Source of the DNA: Vibrio sp. Of7-15
GTDB lineage: Bacteria; Pseudomonadota; Gammaproteobacteria; Enterobacterales; Vibrionaceae
Assembly: GCF_022347565.1 (NCBI RefSeq)
Contig: NZ_JAKRGH010000005.1
Location: 221,302-285,301 of the forward strand
Direction of reading: 5' to 3'
Length of the DNA stretch: 64,000 bases
Position 1 is the first letter of the stretch, and every line of letters starts with the position of its first letter. The translations under genes and the position numbers were made by a program. The notes below the pieces were generated by a model that saw only the letters and a list, made by a program, of their open reading frames with translations, was not told the DNA's origin and did no database searches. Of the stretch, positions 44,106 to 52,675 are shown one piece after another.

Positions 44106-44143
44106 AAAAAGCTCTTGCCTGTTAGTTAGGTAAGAGCTTTTTA
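44106..44143. terminator. Bidirectional terminator between yhfA and prkB
   Basis: AAAAAGCTCTTGCCT (44106-44120) with AGGTAAGAGCTTTTT (44128-44142), one G-T pair, 7-nt loop. Confidence 0.88.
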
Positions 44144-44169
44144 TATTCAGCATTTTTATATATTGATGT

Positions 44170-45039
44170 TTAGCCAATTTTGCCTGTTTCAATTAACTGT
44201 TGCAGTAATGGGCGAATGATCAGCTCCATAGCAAAGCCCATTTTTCCGCCGGGGACCACAAGCGTGTTATGGCGAGACATGAAGGAGCCTTGGATCATCG
44301 ATAAGTAGTATGGGAAATCAACATTTTTCATGCCACGAAAACGGATCACCACGAAGCTTTCATCCAAACTGGGAATGCCTTTGGCGTTCAGTGGGTTTGA
44401 GGTATCGACGGTCGGAACCCGCTGGAAGTTGATGTGGGTACGTGAAAATTGCGGTGTAATGTAGTTTAGGTAATCATCCATTGAGCGTACGATGGAATCC
44501 ATAACGGCTTCGCGTGAGTGGCCTCTGTCACGGGTATCACGCACAAATTTTTGAATCCATTCTAAGTTTACAATGGGCACCATGCCGATCAACATATCCA
44601 CATGCTGGGAGACATTGATGTCTTTGTCTACTACGCCGCCATGTAAACCTTCATAAAACAGAACATTGGTGTTCTCTTCTAACTCTTGCCATGGTGTGAA
44701 CGTACCAGGCATTTGGTTGAATGGCACCGCCTCGTCGAAGGTATGTAAATAACGACGGTATTGGCCTGTACCATCTTCACCATATTGCCGGAAGAAGTTC
44801 TCTAGCGCTTGGAAGTCATTGGCTTCAGGGCCAAAGTAGCTGATGTGGCGGCCTTGCTCTTTTGCTTTACGGATTTCAACATCCATTTCTGGGCGTGTAA
44901 AGCGATGAAAGCTGTCGCCTTCTAGCCACGCAGCTTTGACGTTCATCATATTGAACATCTTACGGAAAGCTTCTGAGGTTGTGGTGGTACCCGCACCAGA
45001 AGATCCCGTTACGGCGATAATGGGGTGTTTAGCAGACAT
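44170..45039 (-). CDS. prkB: Phosphoribulokinase-family protein PrkB
   Basis: 289 aa, the E. coli PrkB (YhfF-region) length. P-loop GSSGAGTTTTSE (about 11-22); note the usual GKT is GTT, which is normal for this subgroup. The Asp/Glu region ENTNVLFYEGLHGG follows. Without RuBisCO nearby, a Calvin-cycle role is unlikely; the in vivo substrate is unknown. It lies just after crp-yhfA, in the conserved crp-prkB-yheU-yheT order. Confidence 0.9.
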   Translation of the reverse strand: MSAKHPIIAVTGSSGAGTTTTSEAFRKMFNMMNVKAAWLEGDSFHRFTRPEMDVEIRKAKEQGRHISYFGPEANDFQALENFFRQYGEDGTGQYRRYLHTFDEAVPFNQMPGTFTPWQELEENTNVLFYEGLHGGVVDKDINVSQHVDMLIGMVPIVNLEWIQKFVRDTRDRGHSREAVMDSIVRSMDDYLNYITPQFSRTHINFQRVPTVDTSNPLNAKGIPSLDESFVVIRFRGMKNVDFPYYLSMIQGSFMSRHNTLVVPGGKMGFAMELIIRPLLQQLIETGKIG

Positions 45040-45126
45040 GACAAACCCTGTCGTTAAAAGTTACGTTACTGTTATAACAGGGTTGGCGTGGAGATCAAGA
45101 AACAGATGTTATGCAACAAGTGAAAC

Positions 45127-45342
45127 TTAACCTAGATCGCGGCGCGATTTTATATCGACAGTCTCATGCAATTCAGAGAATACGATTACGGCATCGCCAT
45201 TTTTTAGTTGTTGTTTCACTTGCTCTATTTTTGTTTCGTAGCTGACTTCATGTTCACCGTAGTCGGTGCCTTCTCTTAGAATATATTCTCCGATCAGGTT
45301 ATCTAATGTATCTGGAGCAATCTCTTGCCATGGGATAATCAT
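45127..45342 (-). CDS. yheU: YheU family protein (UPF0270)
   Basis: 71 aa, the normal size. [20 protein letters not shown] and [10 protein letters not shown] are the family signatures. Function unknown. It lies in a minus-strand group after the DUF3187-like gene and before prkB. Confidence 0.92.
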   Translation of the reverse strand: MIIPWQEIAPDTLDNLIGEYILREGTDYGEHEVSYETKIEQVKQQLKNGDAVIVFSELHETVDIKSRRDLG

Positions 45343-45358
45343 ACTGCGTTTGCCCTAG

Positions 45359-46327
45359 TTATAACTTCTTTCGGTATCCTAATGTAAATGTAATGTCGGT
45401 GCTATTGTCGTGGTTAAATAAATTTTCGATGGTCGTAAATTCAATGGCACTGTTGTTTTCGTTAAAGTGAAAGCGGTATCCAAATGAAAATTCAAAGACG
45501 CGGCGGCTGAGCTCATTGTCGCTTTTAGATTCTCCTTCATGGCTTTGTAGTTCAAGCAAGAAGGAATGAGTTTTATCGAGCCGGTACTGATAGCCAACTC
45601 CGCCGTTGGTGGTGATGGGCTTAAGGTGGATGTTGGTAAAGTTCTCGTTGTCACGGTGAGTGATGCTGGCATTCACATATAAATGGTGCTGCTGAGTGAG
45701 AGAATTGGTGTAGTTGACTTGTAGGGCTTGTTCAAAGGAAGCGGCTTGAAAAGGCCCATTATTGACGTGATTGTAATAAAGCGTCCCGCCAAGAGACAGA
45801 TATTGCTTGCCTGTACTGAAAAGGAGCCGCTCGGCATACATTTCCACCGCGTTGTTAAAGACCTCCCCTTTAAAATTTTCAATGCGTTGCCCTGTGATTT
45901 TGTTTTCAATATAAAATCGGTGTTTAGCTACGTCTTCTCGGCCATTTTGATTGATGTTAAAGAGATCATGAAAAGCGATGCTGAGGTTATCTAATTTGTT
46001 GTCTGCGGCGTAGCGATAGAGATAAGACATTTCCAGTTTCCAGTTGTTGGCTGGCCTAAAAGAAAAGCCGCCCATGATTTCATTCTGGTAATAATCCATC
46101 GAATATTCGCTGCTGTCTGCCCAAACACTGGCGAAGGAACCGGCTAAGTACACCTCTTTATGATCGGCTTGCCAAGGGGCTGCGTTGCGAAGCCGTGTTG
46201 ATACTCCAATGGCTTGTAACGGAGCCTGTGCTCTGGCGGCTAAAGGACCAAAATCGACGTGTTGATGAGCAGAAAGAACAGGAGAAGGCATGGTAATGAT
46301 GGTGAAGAGTAACAGGCATGCTTTCAT
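45359..46327 (-). CDS. Predicted outer-membrane beta-barrel protein (DUF3187-like)
   Basis: 322 aa with a clear signal peptide (KACLLLFTIITMPSP, cut after LSA). The rest is rich in alternating hydrophobic/aromatic strands (MEMSYLYRYA-type segments, SFLLELQSHEG) and ends in a strand closing TLGYRKKL. FHDLFNINQNGREDV is a distinctive motif that I associate with DUF3187. It is inserted between yheT and yheU, 20 bp after yheT and 16 bp before yheU, so probably co-transcribed. Its cargo or role is unknown. Confidence 0.75.
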   Translation of the reverse strand: MKACLLLFTIITMPSPVLSAHQHVDFGPLAARAQAPLQAIGVSTRLRNAAPWQADHKEVYLAGSFASVWADSSEYSMDYYQNEIMGGFSFRPANNWKLEMSYLYRYAADNKLDNLSIAFHDLFNINQNGREDVAKHRFYIENKITGQRIENFKGEVFNNAVEMYAERLLFSTGKQYLSLGGTLYYNHVNNGPFQAASFEQALQVNYTNSLTQQHHLYVNASITHRDNENFTNIHLKPITTNGGVGYQYRLDKTHSFLLELQSHEGESKSDNELSRRVFEFSFGYRFHFNENNSAIEFTTIENLFNHDNSTDITFTLGYRKKL

Positions 46328-46347
46328 AAACTTCTCCTGACATGATG

Positions 46348-47304
46348 TTATTGACTAAACCAATAGGGTAAACAGCGCTCCAGCCAGAACGTTGGGTTAC
46401 AGCATGAGCCAGAAACAAAACCGACATGTCCGCCATGATTAGTAAGGTGGTAGGTGATGTTGTTTGGCAACTGCTGAGTTGGGATCACCGCCTTAGTCAT
46501 AAAAGGATCGTCTTTTGCGTGAATCACTAAGGTATCGACTTTAATGTCAGGCAAGTGCTGAAGTCCGCTACAGCGCTGGTAATAATCGTCAGCACTTTCA
46601 AACCCGTGCAGTGGTGCGGTGATGTGATCGTCAAACTGATATAAAGAGCGAATGTTGCTGACTTTGCCTTTATCTAATTGTAGTGAGGTTGGCAGTAATG
46701 GCAGCTTTTTGAGGGCGTTGTTTTTCAAAGAGCGCAGTAAATAATTTTGGTATACCGTTGAGAAACCTTGTTGGATACGACTGGAGCACGCAGCCAGATC
46801 GAGCGGCGCTGAGATAATGGCTGCTTTATTGATAATTGGTTCATGATTGTATTGGGCGAGGTAGTTGGTCAGCATATTGCCACCAAGGGAAATCCCCACA
46901 GCGGCCTTATGGTTGTTTGGAAAATGTTCATCAAGGTATTCTAAGAAAAAGCGGGCGTCGCTGGTTTCGCCTGAATGATAAGCTCGGGGCTGCTTGTTCG
47001 CTTCGCCACTGCAGCCACGAAAGTGCATCATTACACCAAGCCAACCTTCTTGGGCGGCAGCATGTAGCAGGCCATTGGCATAGGGGCTATGAAAGCTGCC
47101 TTCTAAGCCATGAAAAAGAATAAATAGAGGTTTGTTGCACGCGTGTTCTGGTTTTTCTGTCCAAGCTAAATCCACAAAATCATCGTCAGGGGTCATTAAC
47201 CGTTGCCAGTGTGGGGTAAACAGCGGGTTACGGCGAATAAAGCGCGGTAATAGGGTTTGTAAATGCGGGTTACTGAGCCCGGCCATGGGCTGAAAATTCA
47301 TCAT
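46348..47304 (-). CDS. yheT: YheT family alpha/beta hydrolase
   Basis: 318 aa. MAGLSNPHLQTLLPRF and FHGLEGS near the N-terminus, nucleophile Ser in GISLGGNML (GxSxG), Asp in HAKDDPF and His in HGGHVGF make a complete catalytic triad. Related to the ABHD1/3 esterases. Substrate unknown. Its ATG overlaps the stop of the MocR regulator (ATGA), suggesting coupling, which is unusual because regulators of this family are normally monocistronic. Confidence 0.93.
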   Translation of the reverse strand: MMNFQPMAGLSNPHLQTLLPRFIRRNPLFTPHWQRLMTPDDDFVDLAWTEKPEHACNKPLFILFHGLEGSFHSPYANGLLHAAAQEGWLGVMMHFRGCSGEANKQPRAYHSGETSDARFFLEYLDEHFPNNHKAAVGISLGGNMLTNYLAQYNHEPIINKAAIISAPLDLAACSSRIQQGFSTVYQNYLLRSLKNNALKKLPLLPTSLQLDKGKVSNIRSLYQFDDHITAPLHGFESADDYYQRCSGLQHLPDIKVDTLVIHAKDDPFMTKAVIPTQQLPNNITYHLTNHGGHVGFVSGSCCNPTFWLERCLPYWFSQ

Positions 47305-48686
47305 AAAGCAAACTCGTTAATAGGATCACTTAAAAGTAAATCGCGTAAGGTGATTAGCCCTTGTTCTAGCTGTTCTAGTGTCGCAGGTGAGCTGAGGGCC
47401 AGGCGAACCGCTGGTGGGATCATCCCTGCTGGTGGTGCAAATAATTCCCCGGATTTGACGATCACCTGTTGCTGCACCGCGGCGTGGATAAAGTCACTCA
47501 AACGCCATTGTTCTGGTAATGTTAGCCATAAATGGAAGCCACCCTGTTTATAAATGGGGTTAAAGTCATCCAGGTACTTATCGGCCATGCGGTGCCTTTG
47601 CTCCATTATTGCTCTGATCCCTTGCTGTGTTTTTTCGACATGACCTTGCAGTATCAGTTCACAAGCGAGGGCGGTTAATAAGGGGCTGATCATCCAACTG
47701 TGATTTTGCAGTACATTGATAAGTTGGGTATGCAAATGCTTAGGAGCTTGTACGTAGCCCACTCGCAGACCAGGCGCTAGACATTTGGATAAGGAGCCAA
47801 TATGAATCACTTGCTCTGAGTCTATATTAACCAGAGGTGGTGGCCGGGTTGATGACAATAGCCCGTTGACGTCATCTTCGATAATGATCAGTTTGTTGTC
47901 TTTGCAAATTTGAATGATTTGCTTACGCCGTTCGAAGGACATGATGGCGGTGGTGGGATTTTGCAGTGTTGGCGTTAAGTAAATAAACCGAGGTTGATGC
48001 TGACGGCAGGCTGCGATCAACGATTCTGGGATGATCCCTTCGTCATCCATCTCAACTCCCTTTACCGTGAGCTGCTTTTGTTTGGCAAGGCTGAGTAGGC
48101 CAGGGTAGGTGTACTTTTCTACTAATAAGGTGTCGCCTGCTCTGGTGTAGGCATCGAGCACCATTTGCATGCCGTGTTGTGCTCCTGAGCTGAACAGTAA
48201 GCGATCGGCTTTGAGTTCCACGCCTTGGTTATTCAGCCAGTCGGCCAAAATTTCACGGTGTTGAGGTATTCCCGTTGGCTTTTGGTACATCATGTACTGA
48301 TTGATAGCCTGTGGCTGAAGCATTAGTGCAGACAGTGCTTGCTGTATTGCACCGCTGCGATCAAGATTAGGGGGAATGTTATAACCGAAGTTGCACTCAG
48401 TGCTTTGCTCCGTACTTTCTTCAAATACCCAGCTGGTTTTGTTTTTATCACAAATATAGGTGCCAGCTCCGACTCTGGCTTCCACAACACCTCGTCGTTC
48501 CAATTCCGCATAAGAGCGAGTAATGGTGCCTACCGTGACACTTAACTGATCCGCTAAAGCGCGGTGAGTGGGTAGCTTAGTGTTAGCCAATAGTTGCCCT
48601 TGTTCAACTTTGTGGCTGATAGCATCGGCAATCTGTTTGTAAATTGGCCCTTGTTGTTTATCGAGAGCAATATTTAGGATTGTCAT
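47301..48686 (-). CDS. MocR/PdxR-type GntR regulator with aminotransferase domain
   Basis: 461 aa from the ATG at 48686; 8 further in-frame codons upstream are possible. The N-terminal GntR winged helix (about 10-75: KLPTHRALADQL, TVGTITRSYAELERRGVV, GAGTYI) joins a fold-I aminotransferase-like domain, with PLP Lys in IGSLSKCLAPG. Such proteins sense PLP or an amino acid. It is divergent from a LysE/RhtB exporter 127 bp away, the usual target, and overlaps yheT downstream. Confidence 0.92.
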   Translation of the reverse strand: MTILNIALDKQQGPIYKQIADAISHKVEQGQLLANTKLPTHRALADQLSVTVGTITRSYAELERRGVVEARVGAGTYICDKNKTSWVFEESTEQSTECNFGYNIPPNLDRSGAIQQALSALMLQPQAINQYMMYQKPTGIPQHREILADWLNNQGVELKADRLLFSSGAQHGMQMVLDAYTRAGDTLLVEKYTYPGLLSLAKQKQLTVKGVEMDDEGIIPESLIAACRQHQPRFIYLTPTLQNPTTAIMSFERRKQIIQICKDNKLIIIEDDVNGLLSSTRPPPLVNIDSEQVIHIGSLSKCLAPGLRVGYVQAPKHLHTQLINVLQNHSWMISPLLTALACELILQGHVEKTQQGIRAIMEQRHRMADKYLDDFNPIYKQGGFHLWLTLPEQWRLSDFIHAAVQQQVIVKSGELFAPPAGMIPPAVRLALSSPATLEQLEQGLITLRDLLLSDPINEFAL

Positions 48687-48813
48687 GGTGACAATAAACC
48701 TTTTGAACATTCAAAGTCTAATTGTTATGGTTATTTTGTGCGCACAAATAGAATGAATCAATAAAATATAGAAATATTGTATCGGTACAATTTTAGTTTG
48801 TGAGGAAAGTAAC

Positions 48814-49413
48814 ATGGAATGGCAATTTGTAACGACTATAGCCGTATTTGCCGCGGTAATGACGATAACCCCTGGCCCTAATAATGTAATGCTTACCGCT
48901 TCTGGTGCTAATTTTGGCTATCGGCAAAGTATTCCGCATTTTGTGGGTATTGGTATTGGCCTCGTCACGTTGATTGTTTTGGTCGCGGCGGGGTTGGGAG
49001 TGGTTTTTCAAACTTATCCTGTGATTCAGCAGGGGCTCAAAGTCTTAGGGTGCAGTTACTTATTGTCTCTCGCTTGGAAAATTGCAACGGCGCAGCCTTC
49101 AGAAGTAGCGGGATCAGAACAGCAATCTAGCCCCATGTCTTGGCATGCTGCTGCTTTGTTTCAGTTTTTAAACCCCAAAGCCTGGCTGATGTCGATAACG
49201 GCGGTGGGATCATTTTCGTACAGCGGTGAGCAATATTGGTTGTCGGTGATGGTGATTTCGGTGACCTTTATGTGTGTTCAAATGCCTTGTTCGTCGGTAT
49301 GGGTGGGCTTTGGCTCTTTTATACGTCGTTGGTTATCAAGCCCTGCATCATGGCGTTGGTTTAATGGGGTTATGGGTGGATTAACCGCGGCCTGCGTGGC
49401 ATTTATTTGGTAA
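48814..49413 (+). CDS. LysE/RhtB-family amino-acid exporter
   Basis: 199 aa, about six TM helices. The N-terminal TPGPNNVMLTASGANFG signature is typical of the family, as is FQFLNPKAW in the middle. It exports amino acids or their analogues; the substrate is unknown. SD TGAGGAA. It faces the MocR regulator, and its 3' end overlaps the convergent TIGR02444 gene by 11 bp. Confidence 0.92.
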   Translation: MEWQFVTTIAVFAAVMTITPGPNNVMLTASGANFGYRQSIPHFVGIGIGLVTLIVLVAAGLGVVFQTYPVIQQGLKVLGCSYLLSLAWKIATAQPSEVAGSEQQSSPMSWHAAALFQFLNPKAWLMSITAVGSFSYSGEQYWLSVMVISVTFMCVQMPCSSVWVGFGSFIRRWLSSPASWRWFNGVMGGLTAACVAFIW

Positions 49414-49873
49414 CAGGCTGAGCAAGCAAAGCAGAAAGAAGGGACTGTGCTCCTAAGTGCTGGCAATAGTGGGAAAGTAGCGCTGAGTTATTGGCACCGC
49501 TTCTTGGTAGTTGATTGAGTCTATTGATCAAATCTTGCTGCTGTTGGCGTTCCAGTGTTAACTCAAATTGCAGATGTTGTTGGTACAGCTCTGTGGGTAA
49601 GTAGGTTTTCGCTTGCTTACGCAGAGCACGATAAGGTTGAATAAGTGTTTGGCTTGGTGCTAAGGCATCGATGAGTGTGCTGATGTTAGAAGCGGTGATG
49701 GAGATTGTGTGTTCATCCAACCAAATCAGTAGTAAGGCAAGATTAACATTGCCTTGATACGTATCTTGCAGAGTTAAACACGCTTCTTGTACTCCCTTTT
49801 TACGGTAATGATTGAGGCTAAATTGCCAAAAATCATCATGAGAAAAGGGCATATGGGAAGCGTGCTGTAACAT
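49403..49873 (-). CDS. TIGR02444 (DUF2390) family protein
   Basis: 156 aa from the ATG at 49873 (upstream AGGAAC). The FWQFSLNHYRKKGVQEACLTLQ and LNLALLLIWL-type segment (here VNLALLLIWLDEH) are characteristic. All-alpha and cytoplasmic; function unknown. It lies 23 bp downstream of yheS on the same strand, the conserved arrangement. Confidence 0.88.
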   Translation of the reverse strand: MLQHASHMPFSHDDFWQFSLNHYRKKGVQEACLTLQDTYQGNVNLALLLIWLDEHTISITASNISTLIDALAPSQTLIQPYRALRKQAKTYLPTELYQQHLQFELTLERQQQQDLINRLNQLPRSGANNSALLSHYCQHLGAQSLLSALLAQPVTK

Positions 49874-49896
49874 TGTTATTGTTCCTGCTTAAAATA

Positions 49897-51837
49897 TTAT
49901 GATGGTGTACCTAAGAACTCTTGCTCTAATTGCTCAAGGTGTTCTTGTTGCTCCATCCATTCCATTTCAATTTCTTCGAGTTTACTTTTTGACTCTGCTT
50001 GTTTTGCCAGTACTTCATTAAGCTTGGCTTTATTTTCGGCGTCGTACAGGGACGTTTCGGATAAAGCGGCTTCTGCTTCACTCAAAGCGGCTCCATATTT
50101 TTCAAGCTGCTTATCGAGTTTTTGAATGTGCTTGCGCAGTGGGGCAGTTTCTCTGCGAAAATCGGCTTCACGGCGTTTTTGTTCTTTGCGTGCCGCGGCA
50201 CTGTTAGCATTATTCTCTGTGCTGCTGGTGCCTTTATCTTGTGCTTGCTGCTCTTTGCGTTCCGTTCGTTGTTGCTCGGTTAGCCATTTGTAGTAGTCAT
50301 CTAAATCGCCATTAAATGGAACTACTTGCTTATCATGAACTAAATACAAATCGTCTGAGGTTGCGCGCAGTAAGTAACGGTCATGGCTCACGATAACCAT
50401 GGCACCTTCAAACGTTTGTAGAGCAAAAGTCAGAGCTTGACGCATATCCAGATCAAGATGGTTGGTTGGTTCATCGAGTAACAGTAAATTTGGCTTTTGC
50501 CATACCAGCAGTGCCAGTACTAAACGGGCTTTTTCACCACCAGAGAACGGACCAATTTTATCGAGGGCTTTATCGCCTTGGAAACCGAAACTACCGAGGT
50601 AATTACGCAACTGTTGCTCGGTGTGTTTGGGCGCTAAGCGCATTAAGTGTTGCAGTGGGGTTTCATCCACATGCAAGGTTTCTAATTGGTGCTGAGCAAA
50701 GTAACCAATTTTTACGCCTTGAGAGTAGTTGAACTCACCACCTTGTGCTTTTAGCTCACTAGAAAGCAATTTGATCAGGGTAGATTTACCTGCGCCGTTT
50801 CGACCTAATAAACCAATGCGACTTCCCGGTACTAAGTTCAGGCGGATTTTTTCTAGGATCGTATTATCGCCATAACCTGCGGAAACCTGATCCATCATTA
50901 AAATTGGGTTGGGTAGTGCTTCTGGTTCTTTGAATGAAAAACTAAATGGGTTATCAAGCTGTGCGGGTAGCACTTTTTCCATTTTTTCCAGCGCTTTGAT
51001 TCGGCTTTGGGCTTGGCGTGCTTTGCTGGCTTTATAGCGGAAGCGGTCGATGTACGACTGCATGTGCGCCATGTTTTTTTGTTGTTTTTCAAACTGGGCT
51101 TGTTGGAGCACTAACTTTTCAGCGCGCTGATTTTCAAATGACGAGTAGTTACCTGTGTACTCATTCAAGCTTTGGTTTTCAATGTGAATGATGCGGTTAA
51201 CGACAGGGTCAAGAAAATCACGGTCATGGGAGATCAGAATCAGAGTGCCTGGGTAGGTTTGTAACCAACGCTCTAGCCACATGACAGCATCTAAGTCTAA
51301 GTGGTTGGTAGGCTCATCGAGTAATAATAAATCGGAACGGCATAACAGAGCTTGAGCTAAGTTTAAGCGCATACGCCAACCACCAGAGAACTGGGTTAGA
51401 TTCCAACTCATTTGTTGTTGGGAAAAGCCTAGGCCATCCAATAGTTCGGCGGCACGGGCGTTAATGGTGTAGCCACCAACAGTGTCAATTTTGCCGTGAA
51501 GTTCTGCTACTAGTGTACCGTTATCTGCTTGTTCTGCTTCGGCAAGTTGTTGTTCAAGGCGACGATATTCACGGTCACCATCAATTACATATTCAATCGC
51601 ACTGCGTTCTAATGCTGGGGTTTCCTGTGCTACCCACGCTAATTCCCAGTTCGATGGTAATTGCGCTGTGCCCGCATCTACGCTTAACTCATCTTTAAGT
51701 AAAGCGAATAAGGTGGATTTACCACAACCGTTTTTACCCACTAAACCGACTTTGTCACCAGTGTGAATGGTCGCAGAAGTTTGATCGAGTAATGGCTTAC
51801 CGCCACGTAAAAGCTGAATATCTGAAAATGTAATCAT
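49897..51837 (-). CDS. yheS: ABC-F family ATPase YheS
   Basis: 646 aa (E. coli 637). Two ABC domains: Walker A GKNGCGKST (about 35-43) and GRNGAGKST (about 345-353), signatures FSGGWRMRL and FSGGEKARL, and both Walker B LLLDEPTNHLDLD. Between them is the P-site tRNA interaction linker rich in Gln/Lys. The C-terminus is a coiled coil (about 540-640). No TM segments; ABC-F proteins act on the ribosome. Confidence 0.95.
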   Translation of the reverse strand: MITFSDIQLLRGGKPLLDQTSATIHTGDKVGLVGKNGCGKSTLFALLKDELSVDAGTAQLPSNWELAWVAQETPALERSAIEYVIDGDREYRRLEQQLAEAEQADNGTLVAELHGKIDTVGGYTINARAAELLDGLGFSQQQMSWNLTQFSGGWRMRLNLAQALLCRSDLLLLDEPTNHLDLDAVMWLERWLQTYPGTLILISHDRDFLDPVVNRIIHIENQSLNEYTGNYSSFENQRAEKLVLQQAQFEKQQKNMAHMQSYIDRFRYKASKARQAQSRIKALEKMEKVLPAQLDNPFSFSFKEPEALPNPILMMDQVSAGYGDNTILEKIRLNLVPGSRIGLLGRNGAGKSTLIKLLSSELKAQGGEFNYSQGVKIGYFAQHQLETLHVDETPLQHLMRLAPKHTEQQLRNYLGSFGFQGDKALDKIGPFSGGEKARLVLALLVWQKPNLLLLDEPTNHLDLDMRQALTFALQTFEGAMVIVSHDRYLLRATSDDLYLVHDKQVVPFNGDLDDYYKWLTEQQRTERKEQQAQDKGTSSTENNANSAAARKEQKRREADFRRETAPLRKHIQKLDKQLEKYGAALSEAEAALSETSLYDAENKAKLNEVLAKQAESKSKLEEIEMEWMEQQEHLEQLEQEFLGTPS

Positions 51838-52090
51838 GGTGAGTTGGCGATAAATTCCAAGTTATAAGAGTCCGACAGGCATAGTAGGCGTTACGCTTTG
51901 AATTGTCGATATCAACAATTGGTTGAACATTCACTGTTCTGCATTAGGTACAATTAGGTATGATGGTTGTAATAACAAGAAAAAGGAACAATGCCCTACT
52001 CATTCGTGGTTCGAATACTCAGTGTTATCTGAGTTTTCAAAGTAATAACAAGGAACGGCATTGGCAACAATCGTCAGTTAATGAGGAATT
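51838..52090. other. Divergent promoter region yheS / kefGB
   Basis: 253 bp holding promoters of both directions. I see no ORF with an SD and no clear operator. SD ATGAGGAATT stands before kefG. Confidence 0.4.
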
Positions 52091-52675
52091 ATGACAGCAG
52101 GAAATTCCCAACCACCGAAAGTACTCGTGATTTATGCTCATCCTGATCCGGACAATTCCGTCGCGAATAAGATCATGATGGACTTTATTACCGCTTTACC
52201 CCATGTCACGGTGCATGATTTATATGCCAATTACCCCGATTTTTTTATCGATTTGAATCGAGAGCATAAGTTGTTAGCTGAACACGATGTAATTGTTTTT
52301 CAGCACCCCCTTTATATGTACTCTTGTCCTTCTTTATTAAAAGAATGGATTGATATTGTACTAGGGAAGGGATTTGCCTACGGGGACGGTGATGCTTTAG
52401 CAGGGAAATACTGGCGTTCGGTGATCACAACCGGTGGCGCACAAGATGCTTTTACCCCCAAAGGTTATAACAAATACAGTCTGACAGAGATTTTGCAGCC
52501 TTTTGAATTAACGGCGGCGTTATGTCGCATGACGTGGATTGAACCGATGGTGTTGTATTGGGCTAGAAAAGTTTCGATACAAGAACGTGAAATGCACGCG
52601 ATCAGTTATCGTCAGTGGCTATTAGACCCACTTGCTAATGTAGAGGTAAAAGCAGGAGAGACTCATGACGTCTGA
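52091..52675 (+). CDS. kefG: KefG, ancillary oxidoreductase of the KefB potassium efflux system
   Basis: 194 aa flavodoxin-like NAD(P)H quinone oxidoreductase: VIYAHPDPDNSVAN (FMN phosphate region, about 13-26), FQHPLYMYSCPSLLKEW and TTGGAQDAF. It is needed for full KefB activity. It overlaps kefB by 11 nt, so the pair is translationally coupled. Confidence 0.94.
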   Translation: MTAGNSQPPKVLVIYAHPDPDNSVANKIMMDFITALPHVTVHDLYANYPDFFIDLNREHKLLAEHDVIVFQHPLYMYSCPSLLKEWIDIVLGKGFAYGDGDALAGKYWRSVITTGGAQDAFTPKGYNKYSLTEILQPFELTAALCRMTWIEPMVLYWARKVSIQEREMHAISYRQWLLDPLANVEVKAGETHDV

